Shown here one piece after another: positions 36,530-43,330 of a stretch of 43,354 bases of DNA. The notes beneath the pieces are model-generated. The model saw only the letters and a list, made by a program, of their open reading frames with translations. It was not told where the DNA came from and did no database searches. Made by a program: the position numbers and the translations under genes. The DNA comes from an uncultured Eubacterium sp. (GTDB lineage: Bacteria; Bacillota; Clostridia; Oscillospirales; Acutalibacteraceae), in assembly GCA_905233545.1 (NCBI GenBank), contig CAJOEV010000042.1, forward strand, positions 1 through 43,354, written 5' to 3'. Position 1 is the first letter of the stretch; each line of letters opens with the position of its first letter.

Positions 36530-37804
36530 ATGAGTAAACTACCTTTTTTAACGCTTGATAAGGCAAATGAGATTATTGAGCAGTACCCGACACCTTTTCA
36601 CATCTATGATGAAAAGGGAATAAGAGAGAATGTTAAAGCGCTTTATGATGCTTTTTCATGGAACAAGGGGTTCAAAGAATATTTTGCGGTTAAAGCAACT
36701 CCTAATCCGTATCTTATTAAAATTCTTAATGAATACGGCTGCGGCTGCGACTGCTCATCCAAAACCGAGCTTATGATTGCAAAGGCTCTCGGCGTAACAG
36801 GCGACAATATTATGTTTTCTTCAAATGATACACCGCTTGAAGAGTTCAAATACTGCAACGACCTCGGTGGTATTATCAACCTTGATGATATAACACATAT
36901 TGAAGCAGTTGAGAAAGCATGCGGAAAGCTTCCTGAAAAAATGAGCTGCCGTTATAACCCGGGCGGTGTGTTCCAGATTAGTAATGATATCATGGACGAG
37001 CCGGGTGATGCTAAATACGGTATGACCAAGGAGCAGATTTTTGCTGCATATGCAGTTATGAAGGCAAAGGGCGTTAAAGAATTCGGTATGCACGCATTCC
37101 TTTCAAGTAATACTCTTTCGGACGACTACTATCCGCTTCTGGCTAAGAAGCTCTTCAAGCTTGCTGTTAAGATTAAGGACCAGGTTGGTGTAAAGATTTC
37201 CTTTATCAACCTTTCGGGCGGTATCGGAATTCCTTATCTTCCCAAGGAAGACCCCGTTGATATAAAGGCAATCGGTGAAGGTGTTAAGGAAGTTTTTGAA
37301 GAAATCCTTGTTCCTGCAGGAATGGGCGATGTTAAGCTCTGTGCTGAGCTTGGAAGATATATGATGGGTCCATACGGCGGACTTGTTACAACAGCTATTA
37401 ATGAAAAGCACACACATAAGGACTATATCGGCGTTGACGCTTGTGCAGTTAACCTTATGAGACCTGCAATGTACGGTGCATATCATCATATAACAGTTCT
37501 CGGTAAAGAAGAAGCTAAGAGAAGCGAATTCTATGATGTAACGGGCTCTCTTTGTGAAAACAATGATAAATTCGCAATAAACAGAAAGCTTCCCAAAATT
37601 GATATGGGCGATGTTCTGTTTATTCATGACACGGGCGCACACGGCTTTGCAATGGGCTATAACTATAACGGCAAGCTTAAGAGCGCGGAAATACTTCTTA
37701 AAGAGGACGGCTCATTTGAATTAATCAGAAGAGCAGAAACCGAGAAGGACTATTTTGCAACATTTGATTGCTTTGATATTTATAACAAGTTAATAAAAGG
37801 TTAA
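36530..37804 (+). CDS. lysA: Diaminopimelate decarboxylase family protein
   Basis: A 424-aa fold-type III PLP decarboxylase. Seen: PLP lysine in YFAVKATPNP (K55), GCGCDCSSKTELMIA, SGGIGIPY with the phosphate-binding Gly cluster, the AELGRYMMGPYG segment (usually EPGR) and DVTGSLCENNDKFA near the dimer active site. It should make lysine from meso-diaminopimelate. The Cys in GSLCENND matches family members. The changed EPGR motif and long inserts place it in the divergent Clostridia branch, so a related amino-acid decarboxylase is possible. ATG at 36530 with GGAGG; a terminator follows. Confidence 0.82.
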   Translation: MSKLPFLTLDKANEIIEQYPTPFHIYDEKGIRENVKALYDAFSWNKGFKEYFAVKATPNPYLIKILNEYGCGCDCSSKTELMIAKALGVTGDNIMFSSNDTPLEEFKYCNDLGGIINLDDITHIEAVEKACGKLPEKMSCRYNPGGVFQISNDIMDEPGDAKYGMTKEQIFAAYAVMKAKGVKEFGMHAFLSSNTLSDDYYPLLAKKLFKLAVKIKDQVGVKISFINLSGGIGIPYLPKEDPVDIKAIGEGVKEVFEEILVPAGMGDVKLCAELGRYMMGPYGGLVTTAINEKHTHKDYIGVDACAVNLMRPAMYGAYHHITVLGKEEAKRSEFYDVTGSLCENNDKFAINRKLPKIDMGDVLFIHDTGAHGFAMGYNYNGKLKSAEILLKEDGSFELIRRAETEKDYFATFDCFDIYNKLIKG

Positions 37805-37808
37805 TTAT

Positions 37809-37840
37809 AAAATCTCCGTTAATTCGGAGATTTTCTCTTT
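37809..37840 (+). terminator. Terminator of lysA
   Basis: AAAATCTCCG (37809-37818) pairs with CGGAGATTTT (37825-37834) around TTAATT, followed by CTCTTT. Confidence 0.85.
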
Positions 37841-37895
37841 ACAATCACGCTTTAATGTGTTAAACTACTACTTAGTTAAATTTCGGAGGCACATT

Positions 37896-38198
37896 ATGAA
37901 TAATAAAATAGCAGATAAAAATGTTGATTTCCTTTTTAAAGCAATTCTTGCTCTTGAAACTACAGAGGAATGCTATGATTTTTTCGAAGATTTATGCACT
38001 GTTCAGGAGCTTAAAACTCTTGCTCAGAGAATTGCTGTTGCAAAAATGCTTTCTCAGAAATGCGTATATACCGATATAGTCAGTGAAACAGGCGCTTCAA
38101 CTGCAACAATAAGCAGGGTTAACCGCTCCTTGCAGTATGGCTGCGACGGCTATGACAAGATTTTTGAAAGAATAAGCAAAAATAATAACGATGAATAG
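37896..38198 (+). CDS. YerC/TrpR-like DNA-binding protein
   Basis: A 100-aa protein of the TrpR-like YerC/YecD family: AILALETTEECYDFFEDLCT, then LKTLAQRIAVAKML and a helix-turn-helix IVSETGASTATISRVNRSL. Probably a small dimeric transcription regulator; its targets are unknown. The ATG at 37896 follows GGAGG; an upstream in-frame start lacks a ribosome site. Its last 8 nt (ATGAATAG) overlap the methyltransferase start, so the two are coupled. A weak promoter (TTTACA, 17 bp, TAAACT) lies after the lysA terminator. Confidence 0.88.
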   Translation: MNNKIADKNVDFLFKAILALETTEECYDFFEDLCTVQELKTLAQRIAVAKMLSQKCVYTDIVSETGASTATISRVNRSLQYGCDGYDKIFERISKNNNDE

Positions 38199-38925
38199 TT
38201 ATAATATATTTGCACGTTATTATGATTTGCTGACCGAAAACGTTGATTATGATGCCGGATTTAATTTTATATCCGGCTTTTTAAATGAAATAGGCGCAAA
38301 GACGGTTATTGACCTTGCCTGCGGTACGGGAAAGATGAGCGAAAAGCTAATAAACAACGGCTATTCGCTTACTTGTATTGATGCATCTGATGAAATGCTT
38401 TCACTGGCTGAAAACAGGCTTTTCAATGCAGGCGGTAAATACGTTCTGATTAATGCAAAAATGCAGGATTTCGCACTTTGCGAGCCACAGGACGCATGCA
38501 TATGCTGCCTTGACAGCATTAATCATTTAACAGACAAAAAGGATGTTTTAAAAGCCTTTGAAAACGTTTATGCTTCTCTCAATAACTTCGGTGTTTTCAT
38601 CTTTGATGTAAACACGGTTTATAAGCATAAAACCGCACTTAATAATCAGACCTACGTTTTTGACGAGGATGATTTTTATTTAGTCTGGGATAATGAAGTG
38701 CTCGGCAATGAACGCGTCAGAATAATACTTGACTTTTTTATAGAAAACGAAAACGGCTTATACGAAAGATACAGCGAGGAATTTGAGGAAAGAGCATATT
38801 CAGAAGAATTGCTGACCGAAATGCTTGAAAAAGCAGGTTTCAGGGAAATAGATATTTACGGTGATTTTAATAAATCAAGACCAACTAATACAGATGAAAG
38901 GTTTTATTTTGTCTGCAGAAAATAA
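38191..38925 (+). CDS. Class I SAM-dependent methyltransferase
   Basis: A 244-aa methyltransferase. Seen: N-terminal YNIFARYYDLLTENVDYD, SAM motif I VIDLACGTGKMSE (about 39-51), the acidic residue of motif II in LTCIDASDEML, and ICCLDSINHL (motif IV position). The C-terminal half has the beta-strand hairpin typical of this group. The substrate is not identifiable. It overlaps the YerC-like gene by 8 nt and is followed after 8 nt by hslO, forming one operon. Confidence 0.88.
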   Translation: MNSYNIFARYYDLLTENVDYDAGFNFISGFLNEIGAKTVIDLACGTGKMSEKLINNGYSLTCIDASDEMLSLAENRLFNAGGKYVLINAKMQDFALCEPQDACICCLDSINHLTDKKDVLKAFENVYASLNNFGVFIFDVNTVYKHKTALNNQTYVFDEDDFYLVWDNEVLGNERVRIILDFFIENENGLYERYSEEFEERAYSEELLTEMLEKAGFREIDIYGDFNKSRPTNTDERFYFVCRK

Positions 38926-38933
38926 GAGGTAAA

Positions 38934-39751
38934 ATGGATAAAGTTGTAAGATACATAACTCAGGACGGCAGTGCATATGTAATTGCTTGTGACAGCACAG
39001 AAACCGTCAGCGAAATGGAAAGAATACACAAATCCTCGGCAACCGTTACAGCGGCTCTCGGAAGGCTTTTAACCGCGTGCTCTATGATGGGTGATATGCT
39101 CAAGGGAAAAGACGATACAGTGACAGTAAGAATGAACGGAGGCGGAGGAGCAGGGGATTTAATCGCTGTTTCAGACTCTTCGGGAAATGCAAGAGCATAT
39201 GTACAAAATCCTATTGTTGAGCTTGAACTCAACGAAAAAGGAAAACTTGATGTCAGCGGAGCTGTCGGAACTAATGGCATGCTTTATGTCATTAAAGATA
39301 TTGGAATGAAAGAACCATACATTGGTCAGACTCCGATTATCAGCGGTGAAATTGCTGAGGATATAACTAATTACTTTGCATCTTCTGAGCAGACACCCTC
39401 TGTCTGCGCGCTTGGCGTTCTTGTCAATCCCGATTTAAGCGTTAAGCATGCAGGAGGTTTTATCATTCAGCTTCTCCCGGGCTGTGAGGATGAAAGGGTA
39501 TGACCCCCGATGATATTGCAAAAAGAGCACTGAAAGGTTTTGAGCTTGACAAGCTTGATGAAAGTCAGTTTTGCTATAAATGCAACTGTTCAAGGCAAAG
39601 AGTTGAAAACGCGCTTATTTCTACGGGAAAAGAGGTATTGAGTGAGATGGCGGAGGATGATAAGAACACAGAAGTTGACTGCCATTTCTGCAATAAAAAG
39701 TATGTTTTTACACCTGATGAAATAAGAAAGCTGATTGATAATGCACTTTAA
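38934..39751 (+). pseudogene. hslO: Hsp33 redox chaperone gene split into two frames
   Basis: The first frame (38934-39503) is the Hsp33 N-terminal substrate-binding domain: AYVIACDSTE, GRLLTACSMMGDMLK, GNARAYVQNP, SEQTPSVCALGVLV and GGFIIQLLPGCEDE. The second (39500-39751) is the C-terminal redox switch: MTPDDIAKRALKGFELD, CNC and CHFC carrying all four zinc cysteines, and EIRKLIDNAL. In intact homologues about 20 linker residues join them; here they are absent, and I estimate a loss of about 61 nt near 39494. Stop and start overlap as ATGA (39500-39503) with AAAGGG just upstream, so the second part could be made by reinitiation. Either a deletion (real or from assembly) or a two-piece Hsp33. 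Confidence 0.85.
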
Positions 39752-39780
39752 AAATATCAATAAAAAACATAAAAAAAGTG

Positions 39781-39809
39781 TTGACAATTAAATAATAATA
39801 TTGTATTAT
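39781..39809 (+). promoter_or_regulatory. Promoter of the tRNA cluster
   Basis: Consensus TTGACA (39781-39786), a 17-bp spacer and TATTAT (39804-39809), 25 nt before tRNA-Val. Confidence 0.75.
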
Positions 39810-39834
39810 ATAACCCGTCGCTAATGCGACGTAT

Positions 39835-39910
39835 GGGAGCATAGCTCAGCTGGGAGAGCACCTGCCTTACAAGCAGGGGGTCACAGGTTCGAGCCCTGTT
39901 GTTCCCACCA
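39835..39910 (+). tRNA. tRNA-Val (anticodon TAC)
   Basis: A 76-nt tRNA with acceptor GGGAGCA pairing with TGTTCCC, anticodon loop TTACAAG on a CTGCC/... stem, T arm ACAGGTTCGAGCCCTGT, and an encoded CCA. Its last 20 nt recur exactly at 40050-40069. Confidence 0.95.
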
Positions 39911-40049
39911 AGGTGCAGCAGCTCTGCTGAAACAATTTGCTATATGCGCGCAGTTTTGTTCAGGCTCGAGCCTGTGTCAAGCTGCTCCAAATCTTTGATT
40001 TGGGAGAAACAGTCCGGTGGACTGTTTCGTAGCAGGTTTGTTTCTTTAG
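39911..40049 (+). other. Hairpin-rich insert between tRNA-Val and a copy of its 3' end
   Basis: No gene. The 139 bp carry a series of perfect inverted repeats: CAGCAG/CTGCTG (39916-39929), the palindrome CAGGCTCGAGCCTG (39961-39974), CCAAATC/GATTTGG (39987-40003), and AAACAGTCC/GGACTGTTT (40007-40027). The last two are enclosed by CTGCT (39982-39986) with AGCAG (40031-40035), and all but the first by GAAACAA (39929-39935) with TTGTTTC (40039-40045). The RNA could fold into a branched structure next to the tRNA. It could be a small repeat element or an unknown structured RNA. Confidence 0.6.
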
Positions 40050-40069
40050 GAGCCCTGTTGTTCCCACCA
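40050..40069 (+). repeat. Exact 20-bp duplicate of the tRNA-Val 3' end
   Basis: Identical to 39891-39910, from GAGCCCTG to the CCA. It is not part of any full tRNA. Duplicated tRNA 3' ends are typical attachment-site traces, but no integrase gene is present. Confidence 0.75.
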
Positions 40070-40072
40070 AAT

Positions 40073-40096
40073 CCAATCGGGCAGTAGTCCGGTTGG
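40073..40096 (+). other. Hairpin before tRNA-Asp
   Basis: CCAATCGG (40073-40080) pairs with CCGGTTGG (40089-40096, one G-T pair) around an 8-nt loop. No T run follows, so it is not a terminator; possibly a processing signal or part of the adjacent insert. Confidence 0.45.
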
Positions 40097-40103
40097 GACA
40101 AAT

Positions 40104-40180
40104 GGCCCGGTAGTTCAGTTGGTTAGAACGCTAGCCTGTCACGCTAGAGGTCGACGGTTCGAGCCCGTTCCGGGTCGCCA
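40104..40180 (+). tRNA. tRNA-Asp (anticodon GTC)
   Basis: A 77-nt tRNA with acceptor GGCCCGG/CCGGGTC, anticodon loop CTGTCAC on the CTAGC/GCTAG stem, T loop GTTCGAG and encoded CCA. Confidence 0.95.
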
Positions 40181-40185
40181 TTTGT

Positions 40186-40261
40186 GCTTCTGTAGCTCAG
40201 TCGGTAGAGCAGTGGACTGAAAATCCACGTGTCGATGGTTCGATTCCGTCCGGAAGCACCA
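40186..40261 (+). tRNA. tRNA-Phe (anticodon GAA)
   Basis: A 76-nt tRNA with acceptor GCTTCTG/CGGAAGC, anticodon loop CTGAAAA on GTGGA/TCCAC and encoded CCA. Five nucleotides after tRNA-Asp. Confidence 0.95.
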
Positions 40262-40266
40262 AATAT

Positions 40267-40342
40267 GCGGATTTAGCTCATCCGGTAGAGCGTCACCTTG
40301 CCAAGGTGAAGGTAGCGAGTTCGAGTCTCGTAATCCGCTCCA
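40267..40342 (+). tRNA. tRNA-Gly (anticodon GCC)
   Basis: A 76-nt tRNA with acceptor GCGGATT/AATCCGC, anticodon loop TTGCCAA on TCACC/GGTGA and encoded CCA. Confidence 0.95.
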
Positions 40343-40349
40343 GAAATGA

Positions 40350-40415
40350 GGACACCAAATAGGCAGAGCTCTGCAAAAGCTTTATGCCCCAGTTCAAATC
40401 TGGGTGGTGCCTCCA
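40350..40415 (+). pseudogene. tRNA-Cys (GCA) lacking the D arm
   Basis: The anticodon arm GAGCT/AGCTT with GCA at 40373-40375, the T arm CCCAG-TTCAAAT-CTGGG, the 3' acceptor strand TGGTGCC, discriminator T and CCA match tRNA-Cys. The 5' side is defective: between about 40357 and 40362 there is no D stem or loop. Either acceptor GGACACCA is kept with an extra A, or GGC at 40362-40364 is the tRNA start joined to the end of the D stem by a deletion of about 21 nt between two GGC copies. Not expected to work as it stands. Confidence 0.7.
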
Positions 40416-40421
40416 AATGCT

Positions 40422-40449
40422 GAGACCCTTGAACTTCAAGGGTCTCTTT
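40422..40449 (+). terminator. Terminator of the tRNA cluster
   Basis: GAGACCCTTG (40422-40431) pairs with CAAGGGTCTC (40437-40446) around a 5-nt loop, followed by TTTG. The T run is short. Confidence 0.7.
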
Positions 40450-40468
40450 GTTGATTAAGAGGCTGAGT

Positions 40469-41203
40469 ATGAAACTAACAAAAAGAAAATCACTTATTTG
40501 TGTTTTGATTGCTTGTTTGCTTTGCACATTGTTTTCCTCCTGCTCCCAGGGAATGACGGGTAAGTACATACCCGATGACCCATATAGTTCGGATATAATC
40601 ATTGATTCCATTGAATTCAACGGAAATACTGCACATATCGAAGCAGGTGGGCAGAGCATTAATCTTGAATATAAAATAGACGAAGAAGCGTTCGAATTAG
40701 TTAATGCAAATAACTATCTTGTTAATGGACAGGCTCTTCCTGATGTTTATATCTACAAAAGAATCAGCCATTCTTCATTCAGCTTGAACAATGTTGTTTA
40801 TGTTATTGAGGATTCCTATAAAAACCAGGACAGGGATTTTGGAAGCTTTGATGAGGAAGTTCCAATGGAGGAACAGATTGAAGAATACATCGACGGCAAG
40901 CGCTTTCAGAGTTTTATAGATTCATATTCAATTAATGTTGAATCTAAGAAAAATGTAAAAGTTGATGCTTACGCTTCGGGAGAAACGCTGGTTATCGAGC
41001 TGAAATATAAAAAAGAAGTTAATGATAAGAACAAAAAGAAAGTCACAAAGACTTATAAAAAATATCTGAGATCACTCAGTAAGAACAAGAAAAAGAGGCG
41101 TCAGTTTGTCAAGCTGAGAAAAGATTCTAAAATAAAGGGAATGAAGCTGAAAATCATTGTAGTTGATTCAAAAGGAAACTTCATTGCGCAGAGAAACTTC
41201 TAA
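40469..41203 (+). CDS. Uncharacterised lipoprotein
   Basis: A 244-aa secreted lipoprotein that I cannot assign. Seen: signal with Lys/Arg start, hydrophobic core and lipobox LFSSC (Cys at about 25); an acidic middle (DEEVPMEEQIEEYIDG) with short beta-rich segments such as IDSIEFNGNTAHIE, resembling a small lipocalin-like fold; and a very basic C terminus with Lys runs (KKEVNDKNKKKVTKTYKK, SKNKKKRRQ). The ATG at 40469 follows AGAGG and starts the signal peptide; an upstream TTG is inside the tRNA terminator region. It may be read from the tRNA promoter by leakage; no separate promoter was found. Confidence 0.75.
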   Translation: MKLTKRKSLICVLIACLLCTLFSSCSQGMTGKYIPDDPYSSDIIIDSIEFNGNTAHIEAGGQSINLEYKIDEEAFELVNANNYLVNGQALPDVYIYKRISHSSFSLNNVVYVIEDSYKNQDRDFGSFDEEVPMEEQIEEYIDGKRFQSFIDSYSINVESKKNVKVDAYASGETLVIELKYKKEVNDKNKKKVTKTYKKYLRSLSKNKKKRRQFVKLRKDSKIKGMKLKIIVVDSKGNFIAQRNF

Positions 41204-41213
41204 AAAGAAAAAT

Positions 41214-41290
41214 GTAGGGGAGGGTCTCCCGACCCTCCCGAATAAAACGCATATTATTCAATTTGGGCGGGTCAGGAAACCTGCCCCTAC
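41214..41290. repeat. 77-bp element with GTAGGGG/CCCCTAC inverted ends
   Basis: The ends GTAGGGG and CCCCTAC are inverted repeats. Inside are two hairpins: GGAGGGTC/GACCCTCC on the left and GGGCGGGT/ACCTGCCC (one G-T pair) on the right, separated by an AT-rich stretch. The first 26 bp recur exactly at 350-375. On the plus strand the right hairpin is followed by seven T residues, so the element can act as the terminator of the lipoprotein gene. It resembles REP or MITE-like intergenic repeats. Confidence 0.75.
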
Positions 41291-41295
41291 TTTTT

Positions 41296-42351
41296 TTATT
41301 TCTTTTCAATATAAACGCTTGTTGAGGGATATGCAAACGAAGCACCGTTTTCTTCAATAATCTTTTTAATTTCTAAATCAACCTGAGTCATAATATCAAT
41401 ATGTTCATTCAAATCAGGTCTGTTGGAATAGCAGAAAATCGAAATGTTCAGGCTCGAATCATCAAGCTTTGAAAAATTTACTCTTATAGGCTCGTCAATA
41501 ATATCAGGCGAGTTTTTAAGGTATTCCTTGATATCATCAATACACTTCTGCAAAAGCTCATTAGAAGTTGAGTATAAAAGCCCGATATCAAACTGCATAA
41601 GCCTTTTTTCAATCTTGCTGAGGTTTACTATTGATGAGTTTGCAACCGCTGAATTCGGCAGTGTTACAACGCTGTCCTCAAGTGTTCTGATTGTTGTTGA
41701 GCGCATTGTTATATCAATAACAACGCCCTGAATTGAATCGACTATAACCATATCTCCGACAATGAAAGGCTTTTCAAAAACAATAACAAATCCGCTGATA
41801 AGGTTTGAAACAGCATCCTGCGCTGCAAGTGAAACAGCAAGACCGCCGACCCCAAGACCTGTTAAAAGACCGTTGATGTTGTAGCCAAGCTCGCTGATAA
41901 CCATAACAATTCCAAAAATAATGACCACTATTTTAAGAATGTTACTGATAAACTTAATTGCAGTAAGATTGGTTTCGTCATTATCTGTCAGCTTCATAAA
42001 TGAGCCTATATTTGCAGATAGATAACTGATTACAGCCCAGCAAATTAAAAAGATTATTGATATTTTGAATATCTTTATAACCGCCGCAGATTTAAAATTG
42101 AGCTGCAACGCAATAAAAAGTCCCAAAACGAAGAAGAAAAGTGACAGCGGACGCTTTAATGTGTTAACAAAAGATTCCTTTTTTTGGTTATCTTTGAATG
42201 CGATTTTTGAAACAATACTAAGTATAAACCCTGAAACAATATTTCTTAATACAACAAACAGAATAAAAACAATTACGCCCGCAACTATTCTTACAATTTT
42301 TTCATTAGCGGCAAAGAATTCCATAATCCCGTTGATTAGTTCATTCATCAT
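41296..42351 (-). CDS. mscS: MscS family mechanosensitive channel
   Basis: A 351-aa membrane protein. Seen: about four N-terminal helices (residues about 15-180), the pore helix LGVGGLAVSLAAQDAVSNLISG, then the beta domain start FEKPFIVGDMVIVDSIQGVV and the family segment TTIRTLEDSVVTLPNSAVANSSIVNLSK, quoted here in parts by position about 220-245. It opens under hypo-osmotic membrane tension to release solutes. ATG at 42351, with a second ATG directly after it; GGAGG suits either. Convergent with the lipoprotein gene across the repeat element. Confidence 0.9.
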   Translation of the reverse strand: MMNELINGIMEFFAANEKIVRIVAGVIVFILFVVLRNIVSGFILSIVSKIAFKDNQKKESFVNTLKRPLSLFFFVLGLFIALQLNFKSAAVIKIFKISIIFLICWAVISYLSANIGSFMKLTDNDETNLTAIKFISNILKIVVIIFGIVMVISELGYNINGLLTGLGVGGLAVSLAAQDAVSNLISGFVIVFEKPFIVGDMVIVDSIQGVVIDITMRSTTIRTLEDSVVTLPNSAVANSSIVNLSKIEKRLMQFDIGLLYSTSNELLQKCIDDIKEYLKNSPDIIDEPIRVNFSKLDDSSLNISIFCYSNRPDLNEHIDIMTQVDLEIKKIIEENGASFAYPSTSVYIEKK

Positions 42352-42516
42352 TGCACCTCCAAAGCTGTTATTCTTAGTTATATGTTAAAACTAAATACCA
42401 CTAAATGCAAGCTTATTTTTTAAAAAATATACTACATATATAATATTTTTCATTAATTTGTTGTATCATATTTACAAATTGTTTACAAAATACGGGTAAT
42501 AACTTAAAAATTAATA

Positions 42517-42545
42517 TTGAATTTTAATATTATTAATGGTATACT
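42517..42545 (+). promoter_or_regulatory. Promoter of the Lys-rich membrane protein gene
   Basis: TTGAAT (42517-42522), a 17-bp spacer and TATACT (42540-42545), 29 nt before the TTG start. Confidence 0.6.
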
Positions 42546-42574
42546 TACTTAGTACTTATAAGGAGGGGACTGCT

Positions 42575-43234
42575 TTGAGTAAAGAAAAGAAACTGGCTAA
42601 GAAAGAGCTGAAGGCAGCTAAGAAGGCAGCCAAAGCTGAGAAAAAACAGGCAGCTGCTTATGCAAAGCTGGTTAAAAAAATAGATAAAAAGAACGCTAAG
42701 GCTGAAAAGAAAGCCGATAAAAAAGGTAAGCCCTTTGTTCCGACCCCGATTCCGACTCAGGAAGAAGCATTCGCTGCTGCGGGCGGAAGTAAAGTAAAGA
42801 AAATTATTCTTTTAATTATACTTATCCTTTTAATCTGGTACTTAATCTATTTCCTTGTTATGTGGTATCAGTACACACCTTCTCCGAAAAGCGCTGAAGA
42901 AACAACAGCAAGCGAAGAGTTAGGCGAGTACGAAAGATATAAGAATCCTCATAAAATAACAACAACTCCCGATTATTCAGTTTCCGAAGCTAAGGCTCTT
43001 CTGAAACAGGTTCTTCATGATAATTGGAAGCAGCTCGGTTATTGGGGAGACCCGTCATCCGGTTCAATTAACTACACATCAAAGATAGTTAATATCAATC
43101 ATTCTGATTGTTATGTATTCTCGGCAGGCGGAAGAACTTATGCCGTTTCGGTTAAACTTTCCTCCGTATATATGTATCGCGGCGGAAAATATGTACCGAT
43201 AACATTTAAAAACACAAACTACTTATTTAGGTAA
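42575..43234 (+). CDS. Lys/Ala-rich single-pass membrane protein
   Basis: A 219-aa protein that I do not recognise. Residues 1-50 are an alternating Lys/Ala/Glu helix (such as AKKELKAAKKAAKAEKK), then a Pro-rich hinge PFVPTPIPTQ, a membrane helix (about residues 74-98: KIILLIILILLIWYLIYFLV), a Thr/Ser/Glu linker, and an extracellular domain of about 90 residues with AKALLKQVLHDNWKQLGYW and beta strands ending in VPITFKNTNYLF. By the positive-inside rule the basic part is cytoplasmic. TTG start at 42575 with AAGGAGG; in-frame codons upstream overlap the promoter. Monocistronic with a terminator. Confidence 0.75.
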   Translation: MSKEKKLAKKELKAAKKAAKAEKKQAAAYAKLVKKIDKKNAKAEKKADKKGKPFVPTPIPTQEEAFAAAGGSKVKKIILLIILILLIWYLIYFLVMWYQYTPSPKSAEETTASEELGEYERYKNPHKITTTPDYSVSEAKALLKQVLHDNWKQLGYWGDPSSGSINYTSKIVNINHSDCYVFSAGGRTYAVSVKLSSVYMYRGGKYVPITFKNTNYLFR

Positions 43235-43260
43235 AAAAGAAAAGAGAGAGCAGACGCTCA

Positions 43261-43281
43261 ATGTCATTAAGTTAATGACAT
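43261..43281 (+). repeat. Perfect 10-bp inverted repeat
   Basis: ATGTCATTAA (43261-43270) and TTAATGACAT (43272-43281) around a single G. It precedes the terminator of the last gene and may be part of the transcript's 3' structure or a binding site. Confidence 0.5.
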
Positions 43282-43290
43282 AAAAACGAA

Positions 43291-43330
43291 AAAACGACAC
43301 ACTTGCATACGCTTGAGTGTCGTTTTTTTG
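43291..43330 (+). terminator. Terminator of the last gene
   Basis: AAAACGACAC (43291-43300) pairs with GTGTCGTTTT (43317-43326) around a 16-nt loop and is followed by further T residues. Confidence 0.85.

Noticed and set aside
39490-39503. Programmed frameshift in hslO
   Set aside because: No slippery heptamer is visible and about 20 linker residues are missing, so a shift alone would not restore the usual protein.
40050-40069. A second tRNA-Val gene
   Set aside because: Only the last 20 nt are present; there is no acceptor 5' strand, D arm or anticodon arm.
39911-40103. A prophage or integrative element at the tRNA cluster
   Set aside because: There is an att-like repeat but no integrase, relaxase or phage gene in the window.
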